DNA of 64,000 nucleotides from Polyodon spathula (Eukaryota > Chordata > Actinopteri > Acipenseriformes > Polyodontidae): NCBI RefSeq assembly GCF_017654505.1, contig NC_054535.1, positions 85,159,785-85,223,784 of the forward strand, in the 5' to 3' direction. Positions within the stretch are counted from its first letter, which is position 1, and each line of letters begins with the position of its first letter. The translations under genes and the position numbers were made by a program. The notes beneath the pieces are model-generated. The model saw only the letters and a program-made list of their open reading frames with translations. It made no database searches and was not told the origin of the DNA. This document shows positions 47,176 through 59,689 of this stretch, one piece after another.

Positions 47176-48430
47176 CATAAGAACATAAGAAAGTATACAA
47201 ATCTTGCTCATTTGGTTGTTAGTAGCTTATTGATCCCAGAATCTCATCAAGCAGCTTCTTGAAGGATCCCAGTGTGTCAGCTTCAACAACATTACTGGGG
47301 AGTTGATTCCAGACCCTCACGATTCTCTGTGTAAAAAAGTGCCTCCTATTTTCTGTTCTAAATGCCCCTTTGTCTAATCACCATTTGTGACTCCTGGTCC
47401 TTGTTTCTTTTTTCAGTTCGAAAAAGTCCCTTGGGCCTATATTGTCAAGACCTTTTAGAATTTTGAATGCTTGAATTAGGTTGCCGCGTAGTTTTCTTTG
47501 TTCAAGACTGAATAGATTCAATTCTTTTAGCCTGTCTGCATATGACCTGCCTTTTAAACCGGGATAATTCTGGTCGCTCTTCTTTGCACTCTTTCTAGAG
47601 CAGCAATATCCTTTTTGTAGAGAGGTGACCAGAACTGAACACAACGTTCAAGATGAGGTCTTACTAATGCATTGTACAGTTTTAACATTACTTTCCTTGA
47701 TTTAAATTCAACACTTTTCACAGTGTATCCGAGCATCTTGTTGGCCTTTTTTATAGCTTCCCCACACTGTCTAGATGAAGACATTTCTGAGTCAACAAAA
47801 ACTCCTAGGTCTTTTTCATAGATTCCTTCTTTAATTTCAATATCTCCCATATGATATTTACAATGCACATTTGTATTTCCTGCGTGCAATATCTTACACT
47901 TTTCTCTATTAGATGTCATTTGTCATGTGTCTGCCCAGTTCTGAATCTTGTCTAGATAATTTTGATGGCCTTTGCTGCTGCAACAGTGTTTGCCACTCCT
48001 CCTATTTTTGTGCCATCTGTAACTAGTTTGCTTACTATACTAGAATCTAAATCATTAATGTAGATTAGGAAGAAAAGAGGACCTAATACTGATCCCTGTG
48101 GTACTCCACTGGTTACCTCACTCCATCCTGAGGTTTCTCCTCTAATCAGTACTTTCTGTTTTCTACATGTTAACCACTCCCTAATCCATGTACATGTGTT
48201 TCCTTGAATCCCTACTGTGTTCAGTTTTAGAATTAATCTTTTATGCAGGACTTTGTCAGAAGCTTTCTGGAAATCTAAATAAACCATGTCATATGCTTTG
48301 CAATTATCCATTATCGATGTTGCATCCTCAAAAAAATCAAACAGGTTAGTTAGACACAATCTCCCTTTCCTAAAATTATGTTGACTGCCTCCCAGGATAC
48401 TGTTACCATATAGGTAATTTTCCATTTTGG
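47176..48430 (-). mobile_element. CR1/L2-type LINE, 5'-truncated
   Basis: Non-LTR retrotransposon whose 3' end, on the minus strand, is at about 47176 with the tail TTCTTATGTTCTTATGTCAG. Only the second half of ORF2 is left (reverse transcriptase palm to C-terminus), typical of 5' truncation during target-primed reverse transcription. No target-site duplication was identified by eye. Confidence 0.88.
47220..48425 (-). pseudogene. LINE reverse transcriptase, C-terminal half, decayed
   Basis: Reading the minus strand from 48425: QHNFRKGRLCLTNLFDFFE, then MVYLDFQKASDKVLHKRL (RT motif with the first Asp), TSGVPQGSVLGPLFFLIYIN (the PQGS motif), and KLVTDGTKIGG where FADDTK is expected. The catalytic Asp pair is therefore lost. 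After a TGA in place of Trp (about 47922), MTSNREKCKILHAG and LVRPHLERCVQFWSPLYKKD follow. A frameshift near 47560 leads to PGLKGRSYADRLKELNLFSL. The last part, FFTQRIVRVWNQLPSNVVEA to LGSISY, ends near 47228. Sequence and motif order fit CR1/L2-group ORF2. Confidence 0.88.
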
Positions 48431-49514
48431 ATCATATTATAGTTTCCATAATACATGTTTATTAGAAGTTGTATAACATCTTCATATAACCTCCAACAGG
48501 CCTCCTGAACCGGATGGCAGACTCATTTGATTAAGAATGACACACATTATAAATAAATAAAAACAATCAAGCTTGTGTTTCCATGAAAGCTATCTATTGG
48601 AAAAAATGTAAAATGATTGCAGAACAAATTAATGGATTATTAATCTGGTTTACAGAAACAGAACAACCATTTATGTTGAATTAAAAACAGATAGCTAAAT
48701 AAATGGTGGCATAAAATAAAGCATTGTCTCAGTTTTTTAGAATAAGGGACATAAATACGATGTAAACTGTGTGCCATACTGTTTATATTATACTCCACTC
48801 AGTCTAGAGGTGTATAATTTGCATACAATTGATTGTCTTGGACAAGATGGTATACAGATCTATAATTTTATTCAGTCTCTCAAAACTGCATGTCTCTGAA
48901 TACATGTTCCTGCTCCTGCGTCTAGTTCTAAGCAGTCTAAATCTGACCTTTAAAGTGTCAACCTGTTTCCTATGTCTTCCTAAGTTTATGCCCATGACAG
49001 GTGCTTTTCCAGTCTCAGTATTAAACCCTGACTAATCTTATCTCTTCACCTTTGGCTCCAGCCCTAAGGACGACTGACAACAGTCCAGACATCCTTCCTG
49101 TAGGACATACCATTCACTCATAGCTATAAAAGCATGTATTGCTCCCCCATTAAACACTATGAAAGAGACTGCTGTAAAGTACCAGCTACAGCCTTATCCA
49201 TCTATGACAGACGCATGTTATTAAGTATTGGGATGGGATGTTAGGTTATGAGACCAAAGCTACACAGTGATGGCAATGGTTTGACAATCCCTGAGTCGTC
49301 CTGCAAAGGGTCATGACCTGTGACGTGCAGCCAGCACAAGATGGCGTAGAGTTTGTTCTGATTAGAACTATTCTGGCTTGTACAGTAAAAGATATTGTGG
49401 AATGGAATCACAACTCTCTGTGTAGGTTTTCTTGTAGGTTATCACACATATAAAACATTTCTCCATCTAGGGGCCACCCATTATTTCTTAGTAGACTCTG
49501 GACCCCTACATATA

Positions 49515-49517
<3 letters not shown>
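48431..49517. other. Intergenic, nothing recognised
   Basis: AT-rich, open frames on both strands at 48804-49035 without domains. Confidence 0.45.
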
Positions 49518-49594
<77 letters not shown>

Positions 49595-49691
49595 GTGTGT
49601 GTGTGGGTGTTTTTATAATATATATAACATATATATAATATTATATATATATATATCTATATTATATATATATAATATATATATATATATA
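49518..49691. repeat. (TA)n / (TG)n complex microsatellite
   Basis: A pure TA run to about 49590, a short TG run, then mixed TATAAT repeats. Open frames through it are artefacts. Confidence 0.93.
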
Positions 49692-52600
49692 AATCCTGTT
49701 ATGGTCTTTCTGTAAAGCTACCTAGTGCTGAAAAAGTTAATTTGTCATACTTGTCATACGCGAAACCAATTAATGTACAGTGTTTCTGTGAAAAACGAAA
49801 GTGCTGTCTTGTTTAAAACCTGCATTCACTGATAAACTCCAGATTGTATCCTACTGTGACAGTTGGATGGCTGCATACAGTATGCATAAAATGATAAGGT
49901 TGAGAAGCCTGATTTAGAAGATAATGAGAATAAAATAATTTCAGATAAATATTTAAATTACATTTTAATCCCATGATGAACAATTAACTGTAGACTATTA
50001 TTACACAGGTCACTGGCTACTCAGATTAGAGTTAGAAATAATGAGGAAGGATTCATCCAATCTACTGTGTAAAAAGCCTTCACCGGACCAACCAATATAC
50101 AAATAAAAGGTTGAGCATCATTCTTTGAATTTTTCCAATATATTTGAAAACTGGGCAATTGGCCATGATATTTCCAACAGTTTCTTTGTGAATTGGCACA
50201 ATTTATTTTGTGAACTGATGTAAAAGATGTTTTTAAAACATATAATATCCATGCTCTAATCAGCAGTTAGCAGTTTAGTAGTACATGGTTTGTGAATTTT
50301 GAAATTATATTTTTCTTAATTTGTGGTAGTTGTATCAGCTACGAAATATTTTCAGACTGTTTTGTCAGTATTTTGTTGGTTTTACTCGAATACACATTTA
50401 CTTCAACTCCCACAACATGGAAAGGGCTTTGCAACAGGAATACTGTCACTGGCTTTTCAGGTGCATGTGTATGTTTGTAGGAGAGATACAGACATGTGAC
50501 ATATGCTACCAGCTGTGTTTTGTTTACAGGGAATCCCAGCTGAGGATTGGACGATGGTGGAGCGTCTTACAGTACTAACACACCCCTCTACTGTAAGCCA
50601 ACTTGTGATGGTCTTAAAGAACAAAGGAAAACGGAAGAACAAAGGTAAAAGAAATAAACCATTGACCACTGCGTGGAATCGGAGTCCTGCTTTAATAAAG
50701 AATAGCATTCAGTTTTTAATCCCACCTAAGTATCTGAGAGTGTGTTAGGTTAGGTTCCTGGAGCGGGATCTCCCTTTTTAGCGAGAACGGCGCTTGGCCA
50801 CCTGTAGGCAACTTAATTTTATTAGTTGTGTTATCCACTATGTTTTATTAAGCATTGTTGTCTTTCTTTAGTTTACACTCCACTTTGTGTATACACACCT
50901 GTGAGCTGTACCTTCACTGGTATGGTCACCATTGCTGGTAGCTTAGCCATGGTATCTTGTAATTACATCAAGGAATAATTGTAAATATTTTAAATTCATC
51001 TTGGGCACTTGTGTGGCGTTGCAAAGGCAGTCCCTGTGTCTCTCCCATTCTGTTAGTGGATACCCACAACCCCCCTTTCATAGCCTTCATAAAGGTCCCT
51101 GGATGATGATTATGGTGATTAAAGATTTAATAACAAACTAACTAATGTAATAATGCTTACAATAAACAAACAACTCCTGACTATTTAAATTTTAATGTGG
51201 AATTACCAATGTATAAAAGTTAATGCCAAGGTCATTAGCAGCCAAGTTCAAGGGGATGGGTAAATCATGTACTGCTGCCAACAATGTTATTAACATGGAA
51301 GAGAAGCAAAGGCTTTGCACAATGCAATCTCTTTGGCATGGAAGGTACTTATACATGTATTCAGTATTTTAACAAGGCTACAGTGGTATAGGCAGCTTGT
51401 TTTCGAGAACGACCTGTATACAGTACTTTAACAGGGTTATGATAGGGTTACAATTTAAAGTTATAGAAAAGTTAGAAATAGCAGTACATGAAATATCGAC
51501 ATTTAAAAAGTTACAATATGTGTATGTTTCAAAATATAGCCAGAATATTTTAGGTGATCCAAAATATGTACAAATTTTCACAAAATATAAATTATTTGCT
51601 GAATAATTATAGATGAATGCAACTGTGTACAAACAAACTTATATACTTGTAACTATGCCATTATTCAAATACTTACACTTATAAACAGTATTACAGAATT
51701 GATGTTAGAGAGCATTACATCTTGACCATACAGTTTTATTTGAATAACAAAAAGGTTTTGTGTCCTACCACTGACTCTGCTATATTTAATCAGTGTCAAA
51801 CTACAACAGTGCTGGATAATGTAAACATTTTGTTGCGCTTTATTTTGGTATGAATGTATTTCTTACATTAAATAAATATGAAGATAAAGCTTTTTCTAAC
51901 CAATCAATAACTTATGCTCACGCTCTTTTGGCAGAATGTTTTATCACAATTGTTTGAGCCTTTCTCAAGATATAACTAAAAATGTAAGAGTGATATAGGT
52001 ATCTACAGGTTGTATCCACTATGTCCATATTACTGGAGATAATATGCCCTGTGGGGGATAATCAGTGTGGTTAAAGTAACACTTCTAGATGAGATTTTCT
52101 CAGTCAAGAGTACCACCAAGAGAAGAACATTTGTGTAAAGTTAGTATAGGAACTAATTTGAGTAAATGCCAAAAGTGCATCAAGTTTAATTACAAAATAA
52201 AGGACCACACTGTTGACCAAGTGCAAGTTTTATGTTTAATTAACATTGGGTCAGTGGTTTTGTTTATATGGGAGCTGTGAACTATGGTAAAGCATTACAG
52301 TGCCATTGTGTATGCGCTCAAGGATATAAAATATAATGCTATAATGATAGCAAATAACATACACATAACATTGAAGATTAATGACAGGTTCACAGTTAGA
52401 TGATCACAGATTCTTTGTGAAGTGATGAGACACAACAGAAGCAATAAAACTTTGTTAAAGGACATCCTATAACAGTTTTTTTTAACCTCCCTTTAAGGTA
52501 ATCTGGCATGTGTAGCTGTCCTTTCTCACCTCACTCAATAAGCTGCACAGGGAAAATGTGAATACATCAAATAAAACAAGAAAAACAGCAATACTAGCCA
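49692..52600. other. Intergenic; possible LTR-like fragment at 50640-50830
   Basis: At 50640-50830 there are closely spaced AATAAA signals (GAAATAAACC, TTTAATAAAG), then GTTAGGTTCCTGGAGCGGGA and a GC-richer AGCGAGAACGGCGCTTGG. The order recalls the end of an LTR followed by internal sequence, but no TG/CA ends or duplication were found. The rest is unremarkable. Confidence 0.25.
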
Positions 52601-52619
52601 AGAAAAGACAAAACAAACA

Positions 52620-52900
52620 TATATAGCGTCATTCATGGCTATCTCAAGACACTTTACAGCATAAAAGAACTACCCCATGGGCAAGTATCAAACAACATGC
52701 TCTATAAATGGCTATGAAATTTTCAGGCTAAACAGATAAGTGTTTAGTATTGATTTGAAAGCGTTGAGTCTCTGCTAGACTTAGGAAGCGATTTCCACAG
52801 CCTAAGGGCATGATACCAGAAAGCTTTGGGAGCTGCAGTTTTGTAAAAACGTTTTACACAAGTTGTTGGTCTCAATTTTACATTCATATCAGCCATCTGC
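52620..52900. repeat. Old interspersed repeat related to 2841-3200
   Basis: Opens ATATATAGCGTCATTCATGG, then AAGACACTTTACAGC. About 120 bp later come GATTTGAAAGCGTTGAGTC and GCGATTTCCACAGCCTAAGG. The block order matches the repeat at 2841-3200. Confidence 0.45.
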
Positions 52901-53880
52901 AGAAAACTCCTATCAGAAAAGCATCTAGTGTAGATTTCAGTTGTTTTTCCAGCTTCCTGTGAGCACTCATTTATTAAATCCTGATCAATGGTAGGCTGAA
53001 ACTAGCTTGAACATGATCAAATTACTAATACTGTGAGGGAGAGTATTATTAGTTTACTTCTTTCTAAAAGCCATCTGTTGCCAATAAGTATATAAACAAA
53101 TACAAACATGAACCATACAGGGATATAAAACACAGCAATATTTTTTATTCCTCCCTATTCCACTGGGTGGTTGAGTTAAAAATATTCTTCAGAGGAACAG
53201 CTTCTCTAAACATTTCCTAATGAACACAATCCACCATAGCTGGGCGGTTGGCTGCTCTCTGGAGGATAGTTACAGTGTACTGCCTGCCTTCTCTGTTCCA
53301 GCAGCTGCTGTTTGATGTGGATCTCTGAGGGTAGAGCCATGCAAATCCTTCCAAATCCAGAAGTCGAGATGAAGGAAGGATTTTCAACACAAACCTCTCC
53401 AGGCTAAATTGTTTCTTTGAGCGGTTTGAGGGGATGAAATACCAGGGGAGTGAAACAACTTTCTATCTACTGGCACTTTCCCTGGTGTAACAGAAGGTGC
53501 TCATACCCCCTGTTGAGAAATCTGAGGATCATTATGCCTGGTCCTAAAGAAAAAAAATGGAAGTGGTTTATAGTACACCTTTCTGACAAACATATGCCTG
53601 CTGTGTGCCCTTGCAAAAGGAAATTATCTGACCGGTCCCTCTCATGCAGTAGAACTGTATTGCTTTTGCTAGGTTCTTGAGAAACAACAGGCCTACACAT
53701 GTTCAGCATGTCTGTATGTTAAGGGATTAAGGGACATATACACAGTCACATGTAAACTCTAATTACTACAAACAACAAGAACAGTTAAGCACATAGGAGT
53801 TTATTTCCATATGGGGAATTAGTAAGGAATAGTATTTCATATTTAAATAATCCCTTTGTGCCTTGATGTTCAGATTATAT
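52901..53880. other. Intergenic, nothing recognised
   Basis: No feature supported. Open frames on both strands at 53450-53709 have no domain. Confidence 0.45.
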
Positions 53881-55452
53881 ACAGTAAAAAGTCTAAATGT
53901 TCACCTTTTGTTGCCTTATAGCCTGGAATTAAAATGCATTAAAATAGTTTTCTTTTTTTATTTATCTACACATCCTACCCCTCAACTTCCAAGTTTGTAG
54001 AAAATTAATAAAAAATAAAAACTGAAATAGCTTGGTTGGATAAGTGTCCACCCCCTTGGCAATCCTAAATTAGCTCAGGTATAACCAATTGCCTTCAAAA
54101 TCACACATCAAGTTAGGTGGTCCCCACCTTGTGTTAAATTGCAGCGATTCACATGATTTCAGGATAAATTAAGCAGTTCCTGTAGGTTCCCTCTGCTGTC
54201 TAATGCATTTCAAAGCAAAGACTCAGCTATGAGCTCCAAGGAGCTTTCAAAAGAACTGTGGGACAAAGTTGTTGAAAGGTACAGATCAGGGGATGGGTAT
54301 AAAAAATATCGAAGGCCTTGAATATCCCTTGGCGCACGGTCAAGACAATTATTAAGAAGTGGAAGATGTATGGCAGCACCAAGATCCTGCCTAGATCAGA
54401 CTGTCCCTCCAAACTGAATGACCGAGAAAGAAGGAGACTGATCAGAGAGGCTACCAAGAGGACAATGGCAACTTTGCAAGAGCTACAGACTTGGCCAAGA
54501 CTGGTCAAAGTGTGCATGTGACAACAATATCTCAAGCACTCCACAAATCTGGCCTGTATGGCAGGGTTACAAGAAGGAAGCCATTACTCAAGAAAGCCCA
54601 TCTTGACTTACATTTGAAGTATGGAAAAAAAAACACTCAGGAGATTCTGTAGCCATGTGGCAAAAAGTTTTGTGGTCTGACGAAACTAAAATTGAACTTT
54701 TTGGGCTAAATGCAAAGCATTCTGTTTGGCGCAAACCCAACATAGCGCATCACCCAAAGAACACCATCCCTACTGTGAAGCATGGTGGTGGCAGCATCAT
54801 GTTATGGGGATGTTTCTCAGAGGCAGGGACTTGGGCACTTGTCAGGATAGAAGGGAAAATGAATGGAGCAAAGTACAGAGAAGTTCTTGAGGAAAACCTG
54901 CTGCACTATGCAAGAAAGCTGAAACTGGGACAAAAGTTCACCTTTTAGCATGACAACGACCCAAAGCACAGAGCCAAAGCTACACTAGAGTGGATAAGGA
55001 GCAAAAAGGTAAATGTTTTTGAGTGGCCCAGTCAGAGCCCAGACCTAAATCCAATCGAAAATTTGTGGCATGAATTTAAGATTGCTGTCCATCAACGCTC
55101 CCCAAGGAACTTGACAGAGCTTGAACAGTTTCGTAAAGAACAATGGTCAAATATTGCCAAATCTAAGTGCAAAGTTGGTAGATCCCAACAGACTCACAGC
55201 TGTAATTGCTGCTAGAGGTGCACCAAGTATTAACTCAGGTGGGGTGGAGACTTAATGAATTATGATCTTTCAGTTTTGTATTTTTAATATATATATTTTT
55301 TTCCCAATAAAAACTTTTTTTCCCCTTAACAGTGTGGAGTATGGTGTTTAGATAAGTGGAAAAAAAATTCTCATTTAAATGCATGAAACTCTGAGGCACT
55401 GACACAACAAAATGTGAAAAAAGTTCAAGGTGGTGTAGACTTTCTATAGGCA
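53881..55452 (+). mobile_element. Tc1-like transposon (DD34E), different family
   Basis: About 1.57 kb. The left end near TACAGTAAAAAGTCTAAATG and the right end, read inward as ATAGAAAGTCTACACCACCT, are diverged inverted repeats. Both continue with a TTCA(C)...TTTTGTTG block. A transposase remnant lies between on the + strand. A TG/TA microsatellite starts immediately at the right end. The transposase is related to, but clearly different from, the family at 12.9 and 40.3 kb. Confidence 0.85.
54229..55236 (+). pseudogene. Tc1-like transposase, multiple frameshifts and stops
   Basis: Starts MSSKELSKELWDKVVERYRS (54229). A frameshift near 54305 breaks the HTH, which continues as NIPWRTVKTIIKKWKMYGST and, after RERRRLIREATKRTMATLQE, shifts again. 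The catalytic domain is open from [17 protein letters not shown] (54655, first Asp) through [17 protein letters not shown] to QKFTF. There a TAG at 54946-54948 replaces the Gln before HDNDPKH (second Asp). The frame then runs on to [17 protein letters not shown], the Glu lying 34 residues after the Asp. The C-terminal end is shifted once more. All three catalytic residues are still encoded, but no continuous protein can be made. Confidence 0.88.
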
Positions 55453-55520
<68 letters not shown>

Positions 55521-55538
55521 TAGATAGATAGATAGATA
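55453..55538. repeat. (TG)n(TA)n(GATA)n microsatellite
   Basis: TG run, long TA run, then five GATA units. Confidence 0.95.
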
Positions 55539-55589
55539 TAGTATATATCACAAGATCCAGAAGGTCTAATCTAAGTTGCCCTGTTGATT

Positions 55590-56095
55590 GTGTAATAATA
55601 GACGTCAAGTACACGGGGGCTTCAGGGCCTGGGACCCCACCGGAAAAAGGGCTTCGGGTCCCGGCCCGCAGGGAAAAGTTCAGTAACATGTATATTATTT
55701 TTGTTGTCAGATGTATTCAGTAATGTCGAGCTGGCAGAGCGCTCCGGCACTTTAAGTTGGATGTATTTGTTTATTCATGTCAACACTATATGTATGGTAT
55801 ACCCTGAAGGCCCCGTAGTAAGCTGAAGTTGACAGCCGGAAATGTCTGACGCAGGTCACCGCCGAAAATTTAAATAGCCGCCAGCCACAGTCGTAGTTGG
55901 AATTTTTGTGACTAACAATTGAAGAAACCAATAGCGGCGGCTGCAGGACCAATTCTGAGTCTGTACTGGCAGGCAAGAACTGTGGCCCGCTTCTCAGAGT
56001 GTCGTTTCATCCGAGTCATGCGCTGGAAATCATAGGAGCCGTAGTTATTTTACAGCATGGTGAAATGATGTGTGGCGCGCAAAATCAGAGTAGGT
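55590..56095. promoter_or_regulatory. CpG-rich patch, possible promoter
   Basis: Compared with the surrounding AT-rich DNA this 500-bp block has many CpGs (for example GCGGCGGCTGCAGG, GTGTGGCGCGC). It has two CCAAT-type boxes (ACCAATAGCGG at about 55929 and GACCAATTC at about 55948) and an ATTTAAATAG TATA-like motif at about 55868. No ORF with a domain follows on either strand. It could be the promoter of a non-coding transcript or a recent repeat. Confidence 0.3.
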
Positions 56096-58129
56096 ACTGT
56101 CATACAAACTGTACTTCTAAATGTTATTGTTTCTGTAGTTTTAATAATGTGTTTTATGAGACAACTATAGCTGTCTTCAATTTTCTAGCCGCTTTGGACA
56201 TTGGACATGTTTCTTGTCCAATAAAATCATAAAAATATATATATTTTTTTAGTTCATTATTTTTATTGTGAAGTTGAAAACAAAATGTCAAATTTTGTCC
56301 TGTCATTGACATTGTAATGATTCCACTAAGATGAAAGTCAGTCATATTACTTTACATATTCATATCTGGTAATATATCTTCTTTTTAATTTTAGTCAATG
56401 TATGTCTAGTGGGTTTTGGCTTTCTTGACACTCAAATTAACTCTGCATCTTGCAATAATTAAAAACTCTTAACCAGTAGCTCTTATAAGAGGATGTATTT
56501 TCTTAGACCAGCTAATCTTTGAAAGTGCACTGTGCATTATAGATTATTTACCGTAACAAAATATTTATGTGTTTTACGCTGGTGAACAAATCCTTACCTG
56601 GTTAACTTAAACCCCTAGTTTCGATAAACAATTAAAATGTGTTTAATGACTTTACTCAGACAAGATACTTTTGGGAAAAGGGAAAGTCGGAGTCTATGGC
56701 TGGTTGAATGAGCTGCCACTGATGTGTTGTATAATTTACTCCCTATGAATAGGGGCTTTGCACAAAAAAAAAGAAACATGCAGTGACATTGTCAATAAAG
56801 TAAGGTCACCACTGTCAGCAAGGTATTTTTATTGTTCCGCAGGGATACATCACCATTCCTCTGTGATTGCTGCCTCCACAGTACTTCCTTCAGGGAACTT
56901 GGAGGTGAGAGCTACTGTATAGCAAGGTCTGTTCTCAAAACATATGGTGCAATGTTGCGTCATCATTGTATCATCTAAGAATTTTGAAGGCTCTTGAAAC
57001 AAACTGTGTTGACTTAATGGAGATTTCAATTCACCTGCAAATATAATACACTTTATATTTTAGCAGACATACATACAGTAATGGCAGTTGTCTTTTCAAC
57101 ATGAAAATACACTTAAAGTAATTGTTAACTAAATAATTTCATAAGTGCTTATGTGTCCTTTTTATATAGTGTAGGTCTGAAATGACCTAACCCATGCTTT
57201 CAGGTAGTTTTGCATTTCCCTAGTCATTTCACCTTAAGGATGAAATTGTCCCCACCCCTTCAACAATTTCTGTGCTGTCTTTAACCAACCAGCTGCTTCC
57301 CCTGTTGACTGACATGAACCACAAGACAAAGGTGAAATTAACTAAAAAGTGCAAGTCTAACATATTTCTTGAAAGAAAGGCATGCCAACTAAGAACTTTA
57401 TTTAACTTTGTGTATTACCAGATCTTTTTAAATGAGAATATTTGTTTGAAAAAACATGTGTTTCTTTCAAAACCACACTTTTTGCCACCTATGTCTAATG
57501 GACGTATGTAATTGTTAATATTTTTTTTTGTTAGCTACAATCACTTGTAAGAAAGATGTTAAAACTTGTGTCTACTATAATCTATAAGTGGTGCAGCCCG
57601 TGTTTTTAAAGGGTATAAAAAAGAGAAGTTGATAGTTTGTTTTAGTTCTACACAATGAATCAAAAGAGAGGATGTCATTACTTGTATGGTTAATGCTAAA
57701 TATGTGTTAATTGGTCAATTAAACTACTATCCTTAGTGGTAATTAGCTAATTGGAATTTGTGTCTGGGGTGGGGCAGTGGAACAAAGGATAAATACATAG
57801 AAATGTGTTTGTAAAGGGGATGAACTGGTGAGAGACAGAGAGATCTTTTTGACTTGAGAATTTTAATGAGAAGCAATACATTTTCTATGTGTCTGCAGGG
57901 CGGAATAATTGACTGACTTTCTGAATGTGTGGCTAAAGAAACTGCTAAAACGGTCTGGAACTTTGTAAGCAATACTATTCAAAGATGATAGAAAACTTGG
58001 AATACTTTCAGACTTTTAAGTTTGTGTGAGTTTGTTCAAGAAAAGGCCAGTGGTTCAACAGTCCTATTGTGACATTTATGGAACTTTGCCATTCCCCTTT
58101 GAATTTGCTGCATGATTGTTGCCATTACA
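56096..58129. other. Intergenic, nothing recognised
   Basis: AT-rich. The open frames at 57272-57511 and 57733-57972 have no domains. Confidence 0.45.
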
Positions 58130-58146
58130 CTATATATATATATATA

Positions 58147-58188
<42 letters not shown>

Positions 58189-58189
58189 T
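58130..58189. repeat. (TA)n microsatellite
   Basis: Two TA runs separated by GTA. Confidence 0.95.
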
Positions 58190-59011
58190 TACATTATATT
58201 AGTTTATTGAATATTTCACACTCCTCTGCTATACTGATAGTGTTTTTCAATTAATTTGTCAAGATTTATTTAAGCCTCACACTGGTGGGTCTTTTCAGCA
58301 AGTAGGTCACGTTGCAAATTTTTCAGCTAATGGCCTGTAAACCATGATCTGACTCAGCCTCCCTCACCTCCTCCCGACAACACATGAAGATACATTTTGG
58401 AGCTCTTGGTTCAAAGGATAGCCAGATCAGAGATGTCTGTATGTAATAAATTTATAGTGTAAATCAAAATCAAAAGGTTTTCCTAAGCTGCTAAATTCCA
58501 GATGTAATATTGTGTGCTCTATTAAATCAAAGCAATGCCAGTGCAAGTCTAATTGAGCCAATGACATTTTTAAATTAAAACAGAACCCCGTGAGTCACTG
58601 GAAATGAAAGGGATATAAAAAGACCACTGAGAGAATGTGGTGTCTTTCATCGATAGCTGCTGTTATTTATTTAAAAAATATATATGATTGAGTGTTTAAA
58701 GAGTAGCAGGGTTCCTAAAAATGGAGCATTATATATCGCCACGTGTTGCCACAACTATTTCAATAACATTCCTGTAATTGTTCTTATTGTTGTTAACATT
58801 CTGGCAAGTTTTTACATTTCTAAATGTAAACTCTCTCTCAAATGTCTTTTCAAGATGTCTGCTTAGTGGACTGGGTTTGAGATCAGAGGTGTGTCATCTC
58901 TCTGACCACTGAAGGGAAGTACATTTTTTACATTCCTGAAGAGACACGCCCCAATGAAGCTTGGGCAGTGACAACAGTGTGGTTTCAATCTCTCAATCTC
59001 TCTTTCTTTTT

Positions 59012-59072
59012 TTTCAAATAGTTTCACACAATTGGGACTACCCTGGAGGATAATTCCATCTGGTCTACATTA
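59012..59072 (+). repeat. Motif of about 50 bp, copy 1 (LTR-end/PBS-like)
   Basis: TTTCAAATAGTTTCACACAA + TTGGGACTACCCTGG + AGGATAATTC. A diverged direct copy is at 59690-59735. See the matching entry. Confidence 0.5.
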
Positions 59073-59279
59073 ATGGATGTAAACTAAACAAACATGGTCT
59101 ATATGGGTTTTATAATTTTACCTAAGATTTATAATTATGTGTTTAAAGTTGTGGATTAACATATGAAATACAATACATTATGTCCCCCAGTAAGAGAGCT
59201 TTCATGTCTCTTAATACAGGATAGTTTGGAAACTATGTTGTGTTACTGAAAGGAGGATCCTTCCTCTAATCACATACAT

Positions 59280-59560
59280 AATCAAACTGTTTGTATAAAT
59301 AGTCCTCTCTCCTACGCCTCCTTGTCGCTTCTTTGTTTGGTCCTCCTCCTCCCCTGCCTCCACCTTGCAGCGTGCCTTGTCCAGGGAGCCACTTGTCCTG
59401 CTCGCTGGCTACAGCTGTTATCAATCAATAATCATTACATCACAGTTCAGCCAGCACATGGGGCGGCTATAGTGCTCCAATGGACAAGGCCATGGGCCAA
59501 AATATATTATATTCCTCATGGGCATGGTCACCTGTCAAATGCAATAAAGAACAGTTAAAT
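59280..59560 (+). other. Short promoter-to-polyA-like unit
   Basis: GTATAAATAG at about 59292 is a good TATA box and AATAAAG at about 59541 a poly-A signal. Between them is a CT-rich 5' part and an open frame with a hydrophobic, signal-like start (MSLLCLVLLLPCLHLAACLV). This could be the R region of an LTR that ends near the second LTR-end-like motif at 59690-59735. The open frame shows no known domain and I do not call it a gene. Confidence 0.3.
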
Positions 59561-59689
59561 TCAAATCTTTTGTGTTTATCTCTTTCTATGAACTTCAGTT
59601 TCATACAATATTAATACGTAAATGTATAATTCAGATGGTTTGATAATTGTATTTAAAACCTATTTATTACCACATTCACTTTTTTTTTT

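Noticed and set aside
50503..50748. 81-codon frame after an acceptor-like TTTGTTTACAG
   Set aside because: No known domain. The frame ends in sequence that looks like a retroelement end, and no partner exon was found.
59322..59558. 78-codon frame with a hydrophobic, signal-peptide-like start
   Set aside because: Embedded in what may be an LTR-like unit. The hydrophobic start comes from a CT-rich leader, and no mature domain is recognisable.
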